A program made the translations under genes and the position numbers. Under the pieces are notes generated by a model, which saw only the letters and a program-made list of their open reading frames with translations, did no database searches and was not told the DNA's origin. This document shows positions 33,440 through 44,884 of a stretch of 64,000 nucleotides of DNA, in pieces. Each line of letters starts with the position of its first letter. Positions within the stretch are counted from its first letter, which is position 1. Source of the DNA: Hanleya hanleyi (Eukaryota; Mollusca; Polyplacophora; Lepidopleurida; Hanleyidae); assembly GCA_036873755.1 (NCBI GenBank), contig JAVTVY010020477.1, positions 1 to 64,000 of the forward strand, in the 5' to 3' direction.

Positions 33440-34440
33440 TGCGGACCATCCCCCTTAAAAGGTGATGACCCACTCATTGCTGATGGATCTAAGTCATCGC
33501 CTTTTATCGGTGATGTCATCTTTTTTCGACGATAGCTATCGTCCTTATTTTGGCTTCGTATTGTGAAGAAATGGGAAAAGATTAAATGAAAAAATTGTGA
33601 TCTCTCACAAGGCCTATACAACGTACGGCAGGAGTATAAGTCTATATAGAAGATGGCGTACAGTTGTTATTTAGAAATGAAAACACTCACAATTTCAACT
33701 GATAAAAAAGTAAGTAAAAACCGTACTTGATTCAATATCACAAGAAACTATAAGCAAGGTTTTGGAAAAATCATGAGGAAGTATTTTGAATATATTTTCG
33801 AGTTAAAAATAAGTTGTTTTTCTTTTTCATAATAAGTGTCCTAATTATCATGATTATGAAAATATATTTTCCAGACCGTTTTAATTTTAATAATCTTTTT
33901 CTCAATTTGTTTTTGTGCATATCTCAATTTTAATATTGTGCTAAAATATTTCGCATTATATAGTCGACAAAAAATGCATTAACACTGATCGAGCTAGTTG
34001 TTGTTCGTATGATAAGAGCCACACATCGTTTAAGCTTTGAATTAACAGAAGGTTTAGTAAATCCTATAGTTGAAACGAAAACTTCTGACACTCAACACTT
34101 TGGCTGAAACGTATTCTGGCCTGGGTGGGTTGGATGTGACAGGGCGTGGCGGATCTGACAGGATGCCTTGGTGATACGACACAAAAATATTTAAGCATGA
34201 CGTTTTAGGACCTTATAACTCGCCACACACAGCCAGTATAATGGTGATGACCCATGATCTTTTGTCTAGTTTGTGATAACCACCATTTGATAGTGACGGG
34301 ACATGTGGATTACTAGATTTCACCCCTAAAAAGGTGATGAGGTAAATTCATCCGCTCCAAATGGTGATGAACATAACCAATAAATGGTGATGAAAATGGA
34401 TCATCAACGATAAGGCTGATAGCCACTGAGTGGTCAATTT
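33440..34440. mobile_element. Element rich in GGTGATGA motifs at both ends
   Basis: Motifs AAGGTGATGACCC (33459), ATCGGTGATGTCATC (33508), AATGGTGATGACCC (34239), AAAGGTGATGAGG (34329), AATGGTGATGAACA (34361) and AATGGTGATGAAAA (34382) flank an AT-rich core of about 650 bp. The same motif set fills 13690-14095. It fits a non-autonomous transposon with motif-array ends. Exact limits are unclear. Confidence 0.45.
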
Positions 34441-36479
34441 AGCCCATCGCCATGAGAGGATAGTATAGCAATCACCAAATAGAAGTGAAGATGGGAAAGG
34501 GTGTCTCTATATTGAATCACATTTTCTCTGGGCGTGATATTGACTTCAGTTTGAGTCAATTGCATGGGTGGGTTAAAAAAACTTATATTATAATATAGTA
34601 TTATAATAGCACTACCTTGAAATGTTTCAACATCGTACACATTGCTACATTACTAAAAAAAATAGTGTTATACGATTATTCAAATGACAAAAAAAAAATA
34701 ATAAAAAATCCTCTAACATTACTCAGCTTTCCGTCTGGTTAAAAGCTGTCGATTGTTAGCTGGATAGGACTAATAGCTTAACTATAGTAAAAGATCGTGC
34801 CAGAACCGTAACAAATGATAGCAGAGGGCCTCTCATCTGGCACCGGAAATTCCATCGTCTTCTAGGACTGAATGAATGAGAGTTGAGAATGCGGGGAATA
34901 GACATGAACACTAATGTGATCAATCAACGACCATAATTTTCACTCCCGGTTGAGCAATATAACCAATCAATATTCACAGAAATGACACCTCCGGTTCGTG
35001 CAGTCAGTGTTTCTGGTAGGAAAGCCTCTCGTTTTCTCAAGAAAACTGGTACGCTCATTAAATCAACATAGGTCATATACATCTCTCATTCCTTGGGCAA
35101 CAAGGGACGCCAGACCGGTCGTCGCTGATTTATTGAGTGTACAAAAAAAGCAACGGGGGTTGAAATCAGACGGCCGCCATTCATATTTGTGTTATTTCCA
35201 CTGCGTGAGTGTGAATGAGGGGGATAAACGGTCGCCAATCCCGTGAGCTATTCGGGTCAATTTTACAACCCACGGAATATATAATGCATGCGATATAGAT
35301 GGCGATAATTGCAATCAAATTTTTGGGAAATGTTGTGTGGGATGCTGGATTTGCACCGGTTTATTTATTGGATATATCTCGAATAGAATCAGCTAATGGG
35401 GCCAAAGGTTGCATGTAATTTCGTAATTTACTCATCATACGCTATAGATCCTGAGGGACTAATGTCTGAGTAAATGAACCGTATACAAACAATTAAGCAT
35501 ACTGTCGGTTATATATATCGCGAAACCAGTTAATCAATTGACATTTCGAGTTATTAAGTCGGAATTTCGAGATATTTTGAAGTAGAAATGTTGAGTTCTT
35601 TAACCCAAATTTCGACTTAATAACGCAAATCCCGATTTAGTATTCAGAAAGATCTCGAAATTTCCACACAATCTCTAAATTTTGACTTAGTGACCCCTAG
35701 ACGCTTCCGCACTCGATATTACAGATTGAGATCTAGTAGAGGAGCAACCTCCCCACAGCGCATGCTCCATTTCGCAGGCTCCATTACCATCCCTGCCACC
35801 AATAGCGGAAGTTGACCTTTACTACGTTGCTATGACGTATAGGAAAAACCAATCAACGCACGGTTCAGTTTGAATACAGCCGAACAACTCCTTTAGTGTT
35901 GCACATGAGCGAACTACTTTTCATATTGTCTGTCCAGATAAACAGGGAAAATTATCTCCAGATCATTCTTTTTAACGCTAGGTCAACGGAGGTATTATGT
36001 AGACTTGAAAAATAATCGAAATGTTCGGTAAACATCTATTTTACTATATATGATGTCACTTCCGGCGATGTGCGCGAAGGCCCCGAATCCGGTCCAAAAA
36101 TCTGACTGGTGGCTGGGGTGTTATTAGACCCCCAGCGAGGTGGTTGGTAGAGGAGGGGTATGTAGATCGATGTAGGGCGTATAGAAAGCATTTTTATGAC
36201 ATCTACTGTCATTGTGGTGTATGAAAAGGTTGGAAATAATTATATTCTTGAAAATAAAATTATATGATGACAACAACAACAACATCGACGAAGACACCCC
36301 TTGCCACCCAAGTCACTGTGTTGCAGGACCATCGCGAAGTTGACCTTTGACCTGTTTGACCGTTGACAATTTCAGTACCTCTCATGCCACCTCTCACTCG
36401 TGTATCCTCTGAAAGAAATTATTTTGATCGTAGATGATTTCCTGATTTTTTGGATCATGGCCTTTGACCATTGCATCGG
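34441..36479. other. Unassigned intergenic stretch
   Basis: No gene. Between 35540 and 35695, AATTTCGACTTAATAAC-like phrases occur on both strands (TTCGAGTTATTAAGTCGG and its inverse), a small motif palindrome. A CA/AC trinucleotide run lies near 36270. Confidence 0.45.
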
Positions 36480-36625
36480 TTCTCCCCTCACAATCGAAGT
36501 AAACCAAGATGGTAAATCAGGGGAATACCATCTAGACGCTATGAAAAATTCGTGCGAAATGTTCGTCGATATTCTATGAGATCTCATAACAAGCCAATCA
36601 CGACAAGTTCTGCTTTTTCACTTTG
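36480..36625 (-). repeat. Dispersed repeat R3, copy 2
   Basis: Reverse complement of 17690-17835, from GTAAACCAAGATGGTAAATC to AATCACGAC. Divergence is modest. Confidence 0.75.
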
Positions 36626-37021
36626 ACAGTGATTGACGTTTAGTCCAGGGATATTAACATGTTTTGATATTTTCTACCGCCTAACAAAGCCAGGCTTTTC
36701 GGCGGAAGTAAGCCCTTTCATGTTCACGCACACTGTCTGGAAATGTTGCCATATTTGGATACTGTTTCCCGGTAATGTTTACTTTCTTGGTAGACGTGAT
36801 ACCGTGTGTCAATAATGTGGGTGTGATTTTAAAATTGTTTCACCAAGCTAGCTACCTGATTGGCTAATAAATGTAGTTGAGAATTATTTAGCCCTGAAGT
36901 CAGATATAATATTCCTTGATATTATATCTGAGTTTACTGAGATTGTTCCCCTCATATCCACTTGCAAAACATTGCGATTCTCGTTAATTTCTTATGTTTA
37001 TGCCATAGTGACCTTGTCCTT

Positions 37022-37085
37022 TAACCGCCCCGTGGGGCTTCCGGGGATTGACCTGGGATGTCGTTATGCACACCGCAGGTCATGG
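37022..37085 (+). repeat. Short dispersed repeat shared with 58.49 kb
   Basis: CCGTGGGGCTTCCGGGGATT followed by GACCTGGG and CACACCGCAGGTCATGG matches 58490-58545. At 58.5 kb it adjoins a GAGTGA-type repeat, so the two may belong to one larger family. Confidence 0.7.
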
Positions 37086-37089
37086 ACGT

Positions 37090-38140
37090 TTTATACAGTC
37101 GATATAAAACAATGTTCAGCAGGCTTCTAAGGGTTTTTATAGTGTACTTCGAAGATCAAAAAGTTTAAATTTGTCACTAGATTGCATTTTGAAATTATAT
37201 GACGTAATTGTAAAACCGATACTTATATATGGCTGTGAAATATGGGGATATGAAACCCTTTCGCTCATTGAACAAACAGAGATCAAATTTTTAAAACAAA
37301 TATTAGGCTTGCGGACTAGTACTCCGACGTATATGGTATATGGAGAAATAGGGTAATATCCAATTACAATATCGATCTATTCCAGAATGATTAATTACTG
37401 GAGTAAATTAATAAGTGGGAATTGCAATGCTACTAGTGTTCTCATGTATAAACTCATTTTTGGACAATTTGGTACTGTATCTTATTTCTTATATATGGCT
37501 GAACCAGTCGGTTTCAAGTTTACGGTGGTTAAAGGCTGCAATTAATCAGAAATTAAAAGATGTATATTACCAAACCTGGCAAGACCAAATAAACAGTTCT
37601 TCCAAAGAAATTTTTTACTCGGCAATTAAAAGTGAATTTGGATATGAACATTATCTGAATATTTGATCCTTTAAACAAGCTAAAGTTATGCTGAAATTTA
37701 GAACCAGTAATCACCATTTACCTATTGAAACCGGCCGGTGGAAGAATATCCCCAAGGAACAAAGGTTATGTACTTTATGTAAGGCGGAAGTCGGGGATGA
37801 ATATCACATGATTATCAAATGCAAAGCTCTTCTGGGTAAACGTAAAGAATCATTACCATCTTATTATTGTATAAGACCAAGTGTATATAAGATGGTACTT
37901 TTATTTTAGTCACATAAACTAACGGTACTAAGACGTTTAAGTAAGTTCATTGGTAGTTTAAGTAGTTAAAAGTAAATTACATCACCCGAGTATATCAACT
38001 TGTACCAGTATAGTTCTTATTGTTATTCCTCCTGATCTAAATCTTCTTATTCACCGCCATAATTTCTTAATTAACAAATCTGTTCATCATATGCCCTGTG
38101 CAGTGGCCTGATTGAATAAAATAAAAAATAAAAATCTAGG
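37090..38140 (+). pseudogene. 3' fragment of a non-LTR retrotransposon (LINE) reverse transcriptase
   Basis: Three frames (37171-37356, 37415-37666, 37688-37909) together give the C-terminal part of a LINE ORF2. The first holds KPILIYGCEIWG and the STPTYMVYGE region that follows the reverse-transcriptase domain. The last holds a Cys/His cluster, CTLCKAEVGDEYH then C, typical of these C-termini. Frameshifts and stops separate them. The catalytic palm is missing, as expected for a 5'-truncated insertion. The copy ends in an A-rich tail (AATAAAATAAAAAATAAAAA near 38115-38138). It is related to, but clearly different from, the LINE at 48-53 kb. It abuts an exon-like fragment at 38143. Confidence 0.9.
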
Positions 38141-38142
38141 AT

Positions 38143-38255
38143 TCTGCTGGTGGACTGTCAGTCCCCGAGGCCCTCCCTCTGTAGCCCCTCTGTACATGTC
38201 ATTCGACAAATATATGTAGCTTTATTGTTTTGGTGGGAAATTTAAGCCGTACGAC
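38143..38255 (+). pseudogene. Degenerate exon-like fragment E, copy 3
   Basis: The sequence matches the 119-bp exon-like segment at 61003-61121 (minus strand) and its neighbour at 61517-61635. Shared text includes GATTCTGCTGGTG and CTCTGTACATG. Here two in-frame stops (one in a small 8-bp insertion after CCTCTG, one after AAATATATG) and a lost splice donor make it non-functional. It lies exactly at the 3' tail of a LINE fragment, which may have inserted into or moved it. Confidence 0.7.
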
Positions 38256-39284
38256 TGTAACAGAGGTCTGTTACGGTAAATGATTTTCAGGCGAGGTGAC
38301 TCGTAAAACTTGAAGAACGTTTACAGATATTAAATTACAGCGAAACATAGAAATTGCCTATCCAAGCTTGAACTTGGACTTATATAGAGAATGCGACGTA
38401 AAGGTGCTGTATGACTAACAACCTATTAATATAGGTTGAGACAGAGCAATAAATACACAAAGAACAAATGAACGGAATAAAACATGTTACAAATCACAGC
38501 GTATTCGGAGGTAGGGGAGATTGGGGTACAGTTTAACATGGGGCACAGTGAGACTAGCTAAATAATATGTTGTAGAGATAGCTTTATACGCTCGTTAATG
38601 TTAATCCCTGGTATAGTGAAATAGATCGTACATGCCAGTCGATTGCCTCATCCGGGTTACTTCCGAGGCAACTGCTCTAAACCGGTTTTGGCCCGAGGCT
38701 AGAACTTCGGAAATCTCCGGTGCATGCTCTGAGATCGTCAGACTGGGTTGAGATTTAGAACGAACAAGACGCATATATAGAATTCGGGCTGGTTGGAGGG
38801 AAGATTTTAATGGGGGATATTGTAGGCCTATATCGTGCTAGGTGTTGCTAGGCGGGGCGCACCTATTTCTACGACATCTGGCGTCAGTTTATAAAATTAA
38901 CTTGTAACGGTTGAGAATTTACGCCTTTGAACCAGACTGTGATAAATTCCCGGTAAACAAACGCGGTGTGGAAGTCGGCAATTTGTCCTCTCACTTCGCG
39001 TTCCCCACCTTCCCTGTTTTCTTGGCCGGCTTTGCACAGGTTGAGTGTATGCACGTAGAATTGTTTTACCGGGAGTCGGTCATCCTGATATTGGGCTATT
39101 CTGGTCGGGATAATTCTGTATAAATCCTTTCATGGCTGGCAGGCTGTGTATTGTGTTAGACAGGTTTTTTTGTCTCGGCTGATAGGCTAGCTACGCGATG
39201 TTGAAGTTTGACTGTATGATCACATCGGTCTGTGTGATATACATGTAGGGGTTGGTTAACTGTTTTCCCCGTCTTTTGTCATGA
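38256..39284. other. Unassigned intergenic stretch
   Basis: No gene recognised. GGGGTACAGT and GGGGCACAGTGAGAC near 38525-38555 recall the doublet at 46568-46607. Confidence 0.45.
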
Positions 39285-39720
39285 AACTAGTCGTGTGTTC
39301 AGTTCAGTCCACGCTATCAAATATTTTTCTGGTGTATAGCCGGCTGAGCTAGCCAACATTTCTCGTAAACAGTGCATCGGTTGTATGCATTCAATAAACT
39401 TCTTCTCGCTGTATATACAGTACGCGTATTATTAAACCGTGATAGGCGCGCTGTGTTATAGTACGGCCAATGCGGTATAATTTAGCACTGTCAACAGCAT
39501 ATATAGATCTGTGTAATGTGGCAATTAATTGTTTCGCCTCTTTGTGAGACTTGATATGCTCAATTCAGTCCGTGTTATTAAATATATTCCTGGTATTTAG
39601 CCAGTTGAACTAGTCAACATTTCTTGGGAATAGTGTATTTACTCTATTCATTTATTGCATTTGGTGTCGTCGTACATACAGCATTATTGTCCTGTGATAA
39701 ACGCGAAGTGTTATTAGTAG
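39285..39720 (+). repeat. Diverged direct duplication of about 175 bp
   Basis: 39285-39465 and 39548-39720 align: TTCAGTCC, TATTTAGCCAG or TGTATAGCCGG, AGTCAACATTTCT, CATACAGCATTATT-like and CCTGTGATAAACGCG or CCGTGATAGGCGCG. It precedes the gag-pro element. It might be part of its 5' untranslated region or a decayed LTR, but no matching copy was found downstream. Confidence 0.65.
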
Positions 39721-41257
39721 TGGCATTTTGGCCGTTCGTGGTCAATAGATTGGTAAAAACCGGACAAATTGGCTAATATGGAATAATTTGAGCCTGGTAG
39801 GGTTATACAATTTTCAAATATTTTTACTGGGTTATCATATAGAGCTTGTATATTGGGGAGATTAACATTTTTATGGAAGTTTTTGTCCATTGTCACTCCA
39901 GGTGTTACTGTGTGGTGTTGTCTATGTGTTTCTGTACGATTGAATTGTATTGTTTCTGAGATTGACTTTTGTGTGAGATTTCTACTATGTGTTAGCATTG
40001 ATGGGTCTTTGGATTGGGATTGGAGATTTTGTCGACGTTTATGAGAAATCTGTAGTTGGAATACAATTGGGCGTTGGAATACAATAGTAAATGCTCAGAT
40101 TGTTCGCGGGTCAATGTGACGTTGTCTTCTGCTAACGTTTTTCCCATCCTGATAAAAGGGAAACCCGTTTTTTCTTTGTGTTTCAAGATATATATTTTTT
40201 TTGAACGGTTGTCCCTAATTTGCGTAGTTCCATTTATGTGGTGGTATTCGTGATATTCCAATTTGTCGGCTCTCAACTGGTCGGCTAAATAATATATATA
40301 TATTGCCTACATTTTGGTTGTACAATACATGATTATGATTGCTCAGTTGACAACTTGGGGCATTATCAGTCATGCGAGTCACATTCATGGCGACACCATG
40401 GTGTTGTCGCTGCCATATATTATAGTATTCATGGCAAAGCCATGGTGTTGTCACTGCGACAATAGTAATCCGACTTCCTTCAATCCTTTTGAATTGAGTT
40501 AATAATTTATATATCCTGTCTGTTTTCTCCCTTCTCTTGGATCAGTTTAGGAAATTAAGCTATGAAATTTAATTGAATGGGAACTGGTCTATGCTCATCA
40601 TTGAGGGGTCTGAATGATAGACTGAACGATGTTCATGATGTTGAGCTCGAGACAGACTATTTCCTGTTTGTATTTGAACAAATGCAATTATCATTTGGCT
40701 CCTCGATGTGGTCGAGTTTAAAATCTAGTTTCCAGGCACGGGAAACTGTGTTAATTTAAGATTTATTTATGTTGAACACACGCCTTATTCATGATTAGCC
40801 GTAAATTGAAATAGTGCAAGATTAACAGAGAAGTTGTAACAACGTGTTGACTGTGTGGTAACGCGTGTTGCACTTGTTCTGGAGATGGGTCTTGTTCTCT
40901 TTCTTTCTCGCTAATAGATATGGCTGATTATTCAAACTAGAATACGTTGACTGCGTTAACGCGCGTGCATTAGGTTCAATTAAGTGTCTCATTATTTTGA
41001 GCATGCATATGTTTAAATATTTTTCATTCACTGAGTATGAGGAGTTGGCACTGCTATTTATTTTGATGTAACATTTGGTGTTTTGTAGTGGACATACCAA
41101 TGTGGGCTTTCATTTGCTTCAGTGGGTTTCTAGGAGGAAACTCACTGAAAGTCTTTGATATATTTGAATTTATTTGACTAGATTTTGATTGGGTATTCCT
41201 TATTTTTTTTTTTTGAACTTGTTTGCATATACCGTATATCGTTCCACTTTTGTTAAC
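39721..41257. other. Region upstream of the gag-protease element
   Basis: No gene. Two similar phrases, TTCATGGCGACACCATGGTG and TTCATGGCAAAGCCATGGTG, lie at about 40387 and 40429, each followed by TTGTC(G/A)CTGC. A short hairpin, AGTGGGTTT with AAACTCACT, lies near 41131-41155. No primer-binding site or LTR boundary could be assigned. Confidence 0.4.
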
Positions 41258-42421
41258 ATGGCAGATTTAGGGCCCATTGATGTGTCCGTGGCTACAGAGG
41301 AAGCGCTGCAAAAATTGAAAGGGGTGGGAAGTAGTCGAAGTGCACGTGTGGTAGCCTTGCAGGAAGAGTGCAGGTTGCTTAGTTTTAAGCATTTTATGCA
41401 GGCGACTCAGTTTAGTGCCGGGCATATAGCCGATCTAGTGCTAGAGGGGCAGATTATAGGTTTAGACTTGTCGGGAAGTCCGGAATACATTAATGCTTTA
41501 GTTGACCGTCGTCTTGAAGAAATCATTGGATCATGGAAAGTTGGAATAACGGGCCATGTAGATGCATTGGATGTAGAAATGGACCAGTTGCATGATAATA
41601 TCAAGGAATATGAGATTCATTTGGGACAACTGGATGAAAAGATAGATAATTATGGACGCCAATTGACCCAAGTGGATACTAACGTAGGACAGGTGGATGT
41701 TAAAGTTGACCAACTAGGTCAACAAGTAAATACTCAAATAGGTCAAGTTGGTGGTAAGGTGAAGCAAGTTGATGATAAGATGGAACAAGTAGGTTTAGAT
41801 ATGAGAACTGTTGTTACATTGCTTTGTGCCCCAAGCAAGATTTCATCACATGCGACGTCTGGACGGTCAACGGGGGACGCTGGTCAGGCGGACCCAACTC
41901 CTGTTGTTGTAAATAATAGACCCGAACAATTGATTGAGGGTGGAGGAGAGACTACAAATCAGTTGAATGCAGCCCCTGTTCAACAAAATGGACCGCATGT
42001 TCAAGTAAATGCACCAGCTGCCCTTCCCGACTCCCCATGTCCACTAGATCTAAATGGAACAGCAGGACTGGACGCTGGTCTGGCTAGGGATGTAAATAAT
42101 GGATTTCATCAGTTACCGCCCAGTGACCACACTTCAGCTCCGAACTTCCAATGCCCAGTAAATAGGAATGAATTGTTTTTAGACAATGCTATGGTAGGGG
42201 GACAATATCTTCAAGGGGATATAGATAATGGGAATCTGGCCGATGTGTCCGCTACTGATACAGAGGGGGAGGTTGAGGCCTCTCCTAGTAAATGTAGCGA
42301 ATGCTCGTCCAGATCGAGATCAACCGAACGACATGTATCCCGAGAACGCTACCGTAGCCAAAGTCCCCGGCTTCCCAAGACGCGGATATTCTCTAATGGA
42401 CGACGGCTGGATTATGAATGA
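41258..42421 (+). CDS. Gag N-terminal segment with coiled coil
   Basis: I choose the ATG at 41258 (MADLGPIDVS) because upstream residues in the same frame look like untranslated leader. Residues about 100-180 form a strong heptad region with recurring QVDxKV and QLDEKI phrases, implying oligomerisation. Residues 200-350 are Gln, Asn and Pro rich and probably disordered. The C-terminal 45 residues are Ser/Arg rich (SRSRS, SRERYRSQS), as in nucleic-acid-binding linkers. The frame stops at 42421, where the downstream capsid is in a different frame. The last 190 bp overlap that frame, so a shift anywhere in 42228-42421 would join them. Confidence 0.8.
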   Translation: MADLGPIDVSVATEEALQKLKGVGSSRSARVVALQEECRLLSFKHFMQATQFSAGHIADLVLEGQIIGLDLSGSPEYINALVDRRLEEIIGSWKVGITGHVDALDVEMDQLHDNIKEYEIHLGQLDEKIDNYGRQLTQVDTNVGQVDVKVDQLGQQVNTQIGQVGGKVKQVDDKMEQVGLDMRTVVTLLCAPSKISSHATSGRSTGDAGQADPTPVVVNNRPEQLIEGGGETTNQLNAAPVQQNGPHVQVNAPAALPDSPCPLDLNGTAGLDAGLARDVNNGFHQLPPSDHTSAPNFQCPVNRNELFLDNAMVGGQYLQGDIDNGNLADVSATDTEGEVEASPSKCSECSSRSRSTERHVSRERYRSQSPRLPKTRIFSNGRRLDYE

Positions 42422-43016
42422 CGGACTAGACGCTTGTAATTTAGTGTTTTCAGGGACCAGAGGGGACTGGGTTCCATTTAGGGTTAAGTTCGAGTTGGAG
42501 GCTGAAAGTAGAAAGTGGGACAAAGACCAGTGTCTTAAGAAATTAATGGACTGTATTCATGGCGATGCCATGGTGTTTTACAGCTATCAATCGGAGGCAG
42601 TCAAAACCTCGTTTGATATGCTCCTCAAAGCAATGGAATGCCATTATAATAGCAGGGAACCTCCGCGTGTAGTTAGGCAGCGTTTGCAGGCGGAAGAGCA
42701 GGGTCCGGAGGACACTTTAGAGGAGTTTGCTTTTACATGCGCTAGGTTGGCAAGGGACGGGTATCCGAATGCACCGGAAAAGGTTATTGAGTCGGTAGTG
42801 GGGGAACATTTTCTCAGGGGATGCAGGGAAATACTGGCTGTGAGATTTGCTATGGAAAAGAGCCCCACAACAATCTCAGAAGCCTTGCGTTATGTGAACT
42901 CCTCACGATATAATCTGAGGGAGTTGGATTTTCAGACGGTTACATGTAGAACTGTTAATGTTGATTCAGTGGGGAGGCTTTTCCTGATGCTTGTAAGGCA
43001 GAAGGGGAAGGGATAA
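42228..43016 (+). CDS. Gag capsid-like (Retrotrans_gag) segment
   Basis: The frame is open over 262 codons; Gag-like content begins near 42384. The pattern DWVPFRVKFELEAESRKW, then KLMDCIHGDAMVFY, then LLKAMECHYNS, then LEEFAFTCARLARDGYP, matches the helical capsid family found in Ty3/Gypsy Gag and in Arc-like domesticated genes. The ATG at 42228 is not a credible start, because the first 50 residues are an out-of-frame reading of the Ser/Arg linker. The last 16 or so residues before the stop at 43016 are also out of register. Confidence 0.85.
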   Translation: MGIWPMCPLLIQRGRLRPLLVNVANARPDRDQPNDMYPENATVAKVPGFPRRGYSLMDDGWIMNDGLDACNLVFSGTRGDWVPFRVKFELEAESRKWDKDQCLKKLMDCIHGDAMVFYSYQSEAVKTSFDMLLKAMECHYNSREPPRVVRQRLQAEEQGPEDTLEEFAFTCARLARDGYPNAPEKVIESVVGEHFLRGCREILAVRFAMEKSPTTISEALRYVNSSRYNLRELDFQTVTCRTVNVDSVGRLFLMLVRQKGKG

Positions 43017-43603
43017 ATAAGAGGTCCCCTCGCCGTCGGTCATCGCGACCCTTCCGTCCACCACGACTCTGTTACTCGTGCCGTAAACCCGGCCACATAA
43101 ACCGTTTTTGTCCTACTAGACATGGTTTAGATGGGTGGACTGAATTAGCATCTGCAAATGACGGGGTGGGATCGTCCACGGGAGACGAGGCAGGTGGTAC
43201 TGAACTTACTGCAGCAGTCAGAGATGTTACTCTGTCTCGTTCCCAGGGGTGGGCGATGTCCATTCCAGTTAAGGTTGGGTCTGTACCGGTGACTGCTGTG
43301 GTAGACACGGCCGCCCAAGTCACCGTCATGAGTGAACATCTATTTGCTAGGTTGGGTCTTCAGGGGTTGTCGTCTTCGCCTATTCGCTTGACTGGTGCCT
43401 TTCGAGGAATGACCAGTATGGGAATGCTAGTTCGGCATGTCCCGTTATCCATCTCCGATTTTCACTGTACTGGAAATATAGTGGTGGCACCCTTGGTTGA
43501 CGACCTGTTGGTAGGCTTCGATTTCCTATCAGCCTATGGATGTGTTGTGGATTTTAGGGATAAAACCTTGGTTACTGGAGACACCAAGGTTTTTGCAGTT
43601 TGA
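42965..43603 (+). CDS. Nucleocapsid CCHC knuckle plus retropepsin
   Basis: In this frame, open from 42965, a basic stretch (KRSPRRRSSRPFRPPR) precedes a zinc knuckle at 43070-43111 with the exact CX2CX4HX4C spacing (CYSCRKPGHINRFC). The protease follows: VVDTAAQVTVMSE with the catalytic Asp codon at 43304, and a C-terminal DDLLVGFDFLSAYGCVVDF, the usual retropepsin closing motif. The active-site triplet is DTA rather than DTG or DSG; this variant occurs in invertebrate retroelements, so activity is not excluded. The frame ends with TGA at 43601-43603. Confidence 0.9.
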   Translation, partial: FSGEAFPDACKAEGEGINKRSPRRRSSRPFRPPRLCYSCRKPGHINRFCPTRHGLDGWTELASANDGVGSSTGDEAGGTELTAAVRDVTLSRSQGWAMSIPVKVGSVPVTAVVDTAAQVTVMSEHLFARLGLQGLSSSPIRLTGAFRGMTSMGMLVRHVPLSISDFHCTGNIVVAPLVDDLLVGFDFLSAYGCVVDFRDKTLVTGDTKVFAV

Positions 43604-44884
43604 ATTTTTATGGAATGGTGACTTGTTCCATGTGGACTCCATTTCGCTCTGCCAGTAACTAATAAATGGTGAAGTTAGTTCATGGGCCATTGGTGACGCA
43701 TTTTGTGTATGCGTCTGAAGCGATGCAGTATAGTGTCAGCTTGGTGGATATATATGGATGTGTACCATCACGTGTATGCAGTGATGGATATATTGTATTT
43801 GGTTTTGATTTTCTGTGTGAAATTATCCTATTTGAGGGTTGATTTGGTTTTGTTGTACAGGATGTTTTTTGAGGCATTGTGGAATTCAAGAAAAAAAATA
43901 CATAAAATTCTAGACCCAAATCGTTCGTAATGTGTTCTGTAATGTAATGTGTATTTTGGAACTATTGGTGTGTGTTGGAGAACTCTGGTGTGTAGTCGGA
44001 AGTTGGATGTTGTTTGGAAATTGTGATGTTTGCTGCGGCGTTATACGTGTAGTGTGTTATGGGAGTATATTATGCTTTGTGATGAACTAGGTGTTGATGT
44101 AATCTGTGTGAGGGAACCGGGTGCTGGACGCCTGGGTTCGATGGTTGCTGTGTGATTAGATAATTTCTGTGTGTGAAGATTCTGTGTGGTATATATACGC
44201 GTCACTCGCGTTTCTATGTGACTTCTATTGAGATTGTATAACTGTGTGTTCTTTGTGGGGTTTTCTGTGTGTGATAAGCTATGTGACACGTTTATGTGAT
44301 GAAGTTAATATATGGAGTGACATGGAGAAGATATGGTACGATAATAGTTAGTGTGGTTAGCCATGTCGGAGGCTTGGGGTTAAAGGAGAAGAGTACCGGT
44401 CCTTCTCTCTCCCCATGTCTTCGTCATGGACCCATGGTGAGAGTTGTCTATCCGCCATCTTGCTCTGTGTGTTATGATTTATTGTGAATCCGGTGGGGCA
44501 GGATAGCTACCACTCGGAGTGAATACATGCGTCATTATTTGATTATAGTCTCAACCCTGTTCTAGTTATGAGCTCAACGATTTTGTGAGTGTGAGCTTGA
44601 TATCTGTGGAGGTGTAGCAATTATGTTTCCTCTGCAAACATTCTCTCTGGTGGGTGGCCGTTTGGGAGAGCGTATGTACATTGGGATCAGTGGCGTGTAG
44701 TGCGCACACACGTTTCTGACTCTTCGTGCGTACGCCCTGGAAGGGCCCTTCCACTCGAAATTGTTGGCTGCTGACGAATGCGAGCCTTGAAATTATTAGG
44801 GGAGGGAGAATGGGGAGCTCAATATAGTCTGGACAGTTAGTAGAGGCTTGTTCCAGTAGTGGATTGTATGACGGATTGGTGCTT
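43604..44884. other. Region downstream of gag-protease, GT-rich
   Basis: GT-rich on the plus strand (GTGTGT and TGTGTG clusters at 43920-44290). No pol domain on either strand. Frames are short and out of keeping with known families. It could be the remnant 3' untranslated region or LTR of the retroelement. Confidence 0.45.

Larger units (their letters stand above)
41258..43603 (+). mobile_element. LTR-type retroelement gag-protease region without reverse transcriptase
   Basis: The order is coiled-coil Gag N-terminus, capsid-like domain, CCHC knuckle, retropepsin, as in Ty3/Gypsy-like elements. Reading frame changes by +1 in 42228-42421 and back by -1 in 42965-43016, so the net frame is restored. 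No reverse transcriptase, RNase H or integrase follows: the next frames to 45.3 kb show none, and the LINE at 48 kb is unrelated. No LTR pair was found. It is either a truncated insertion, a non-autonomous gag-pro element, or a decaying captured gag gene. Confidence 0.85.

Noticed and set aside
39285..39720. 5' and 3' LTRs of the gag-protease element
   Set aside because: Both members of the direct repeat lie on the same (upstream) side of gag, are diverged, and no copy was found downstream.
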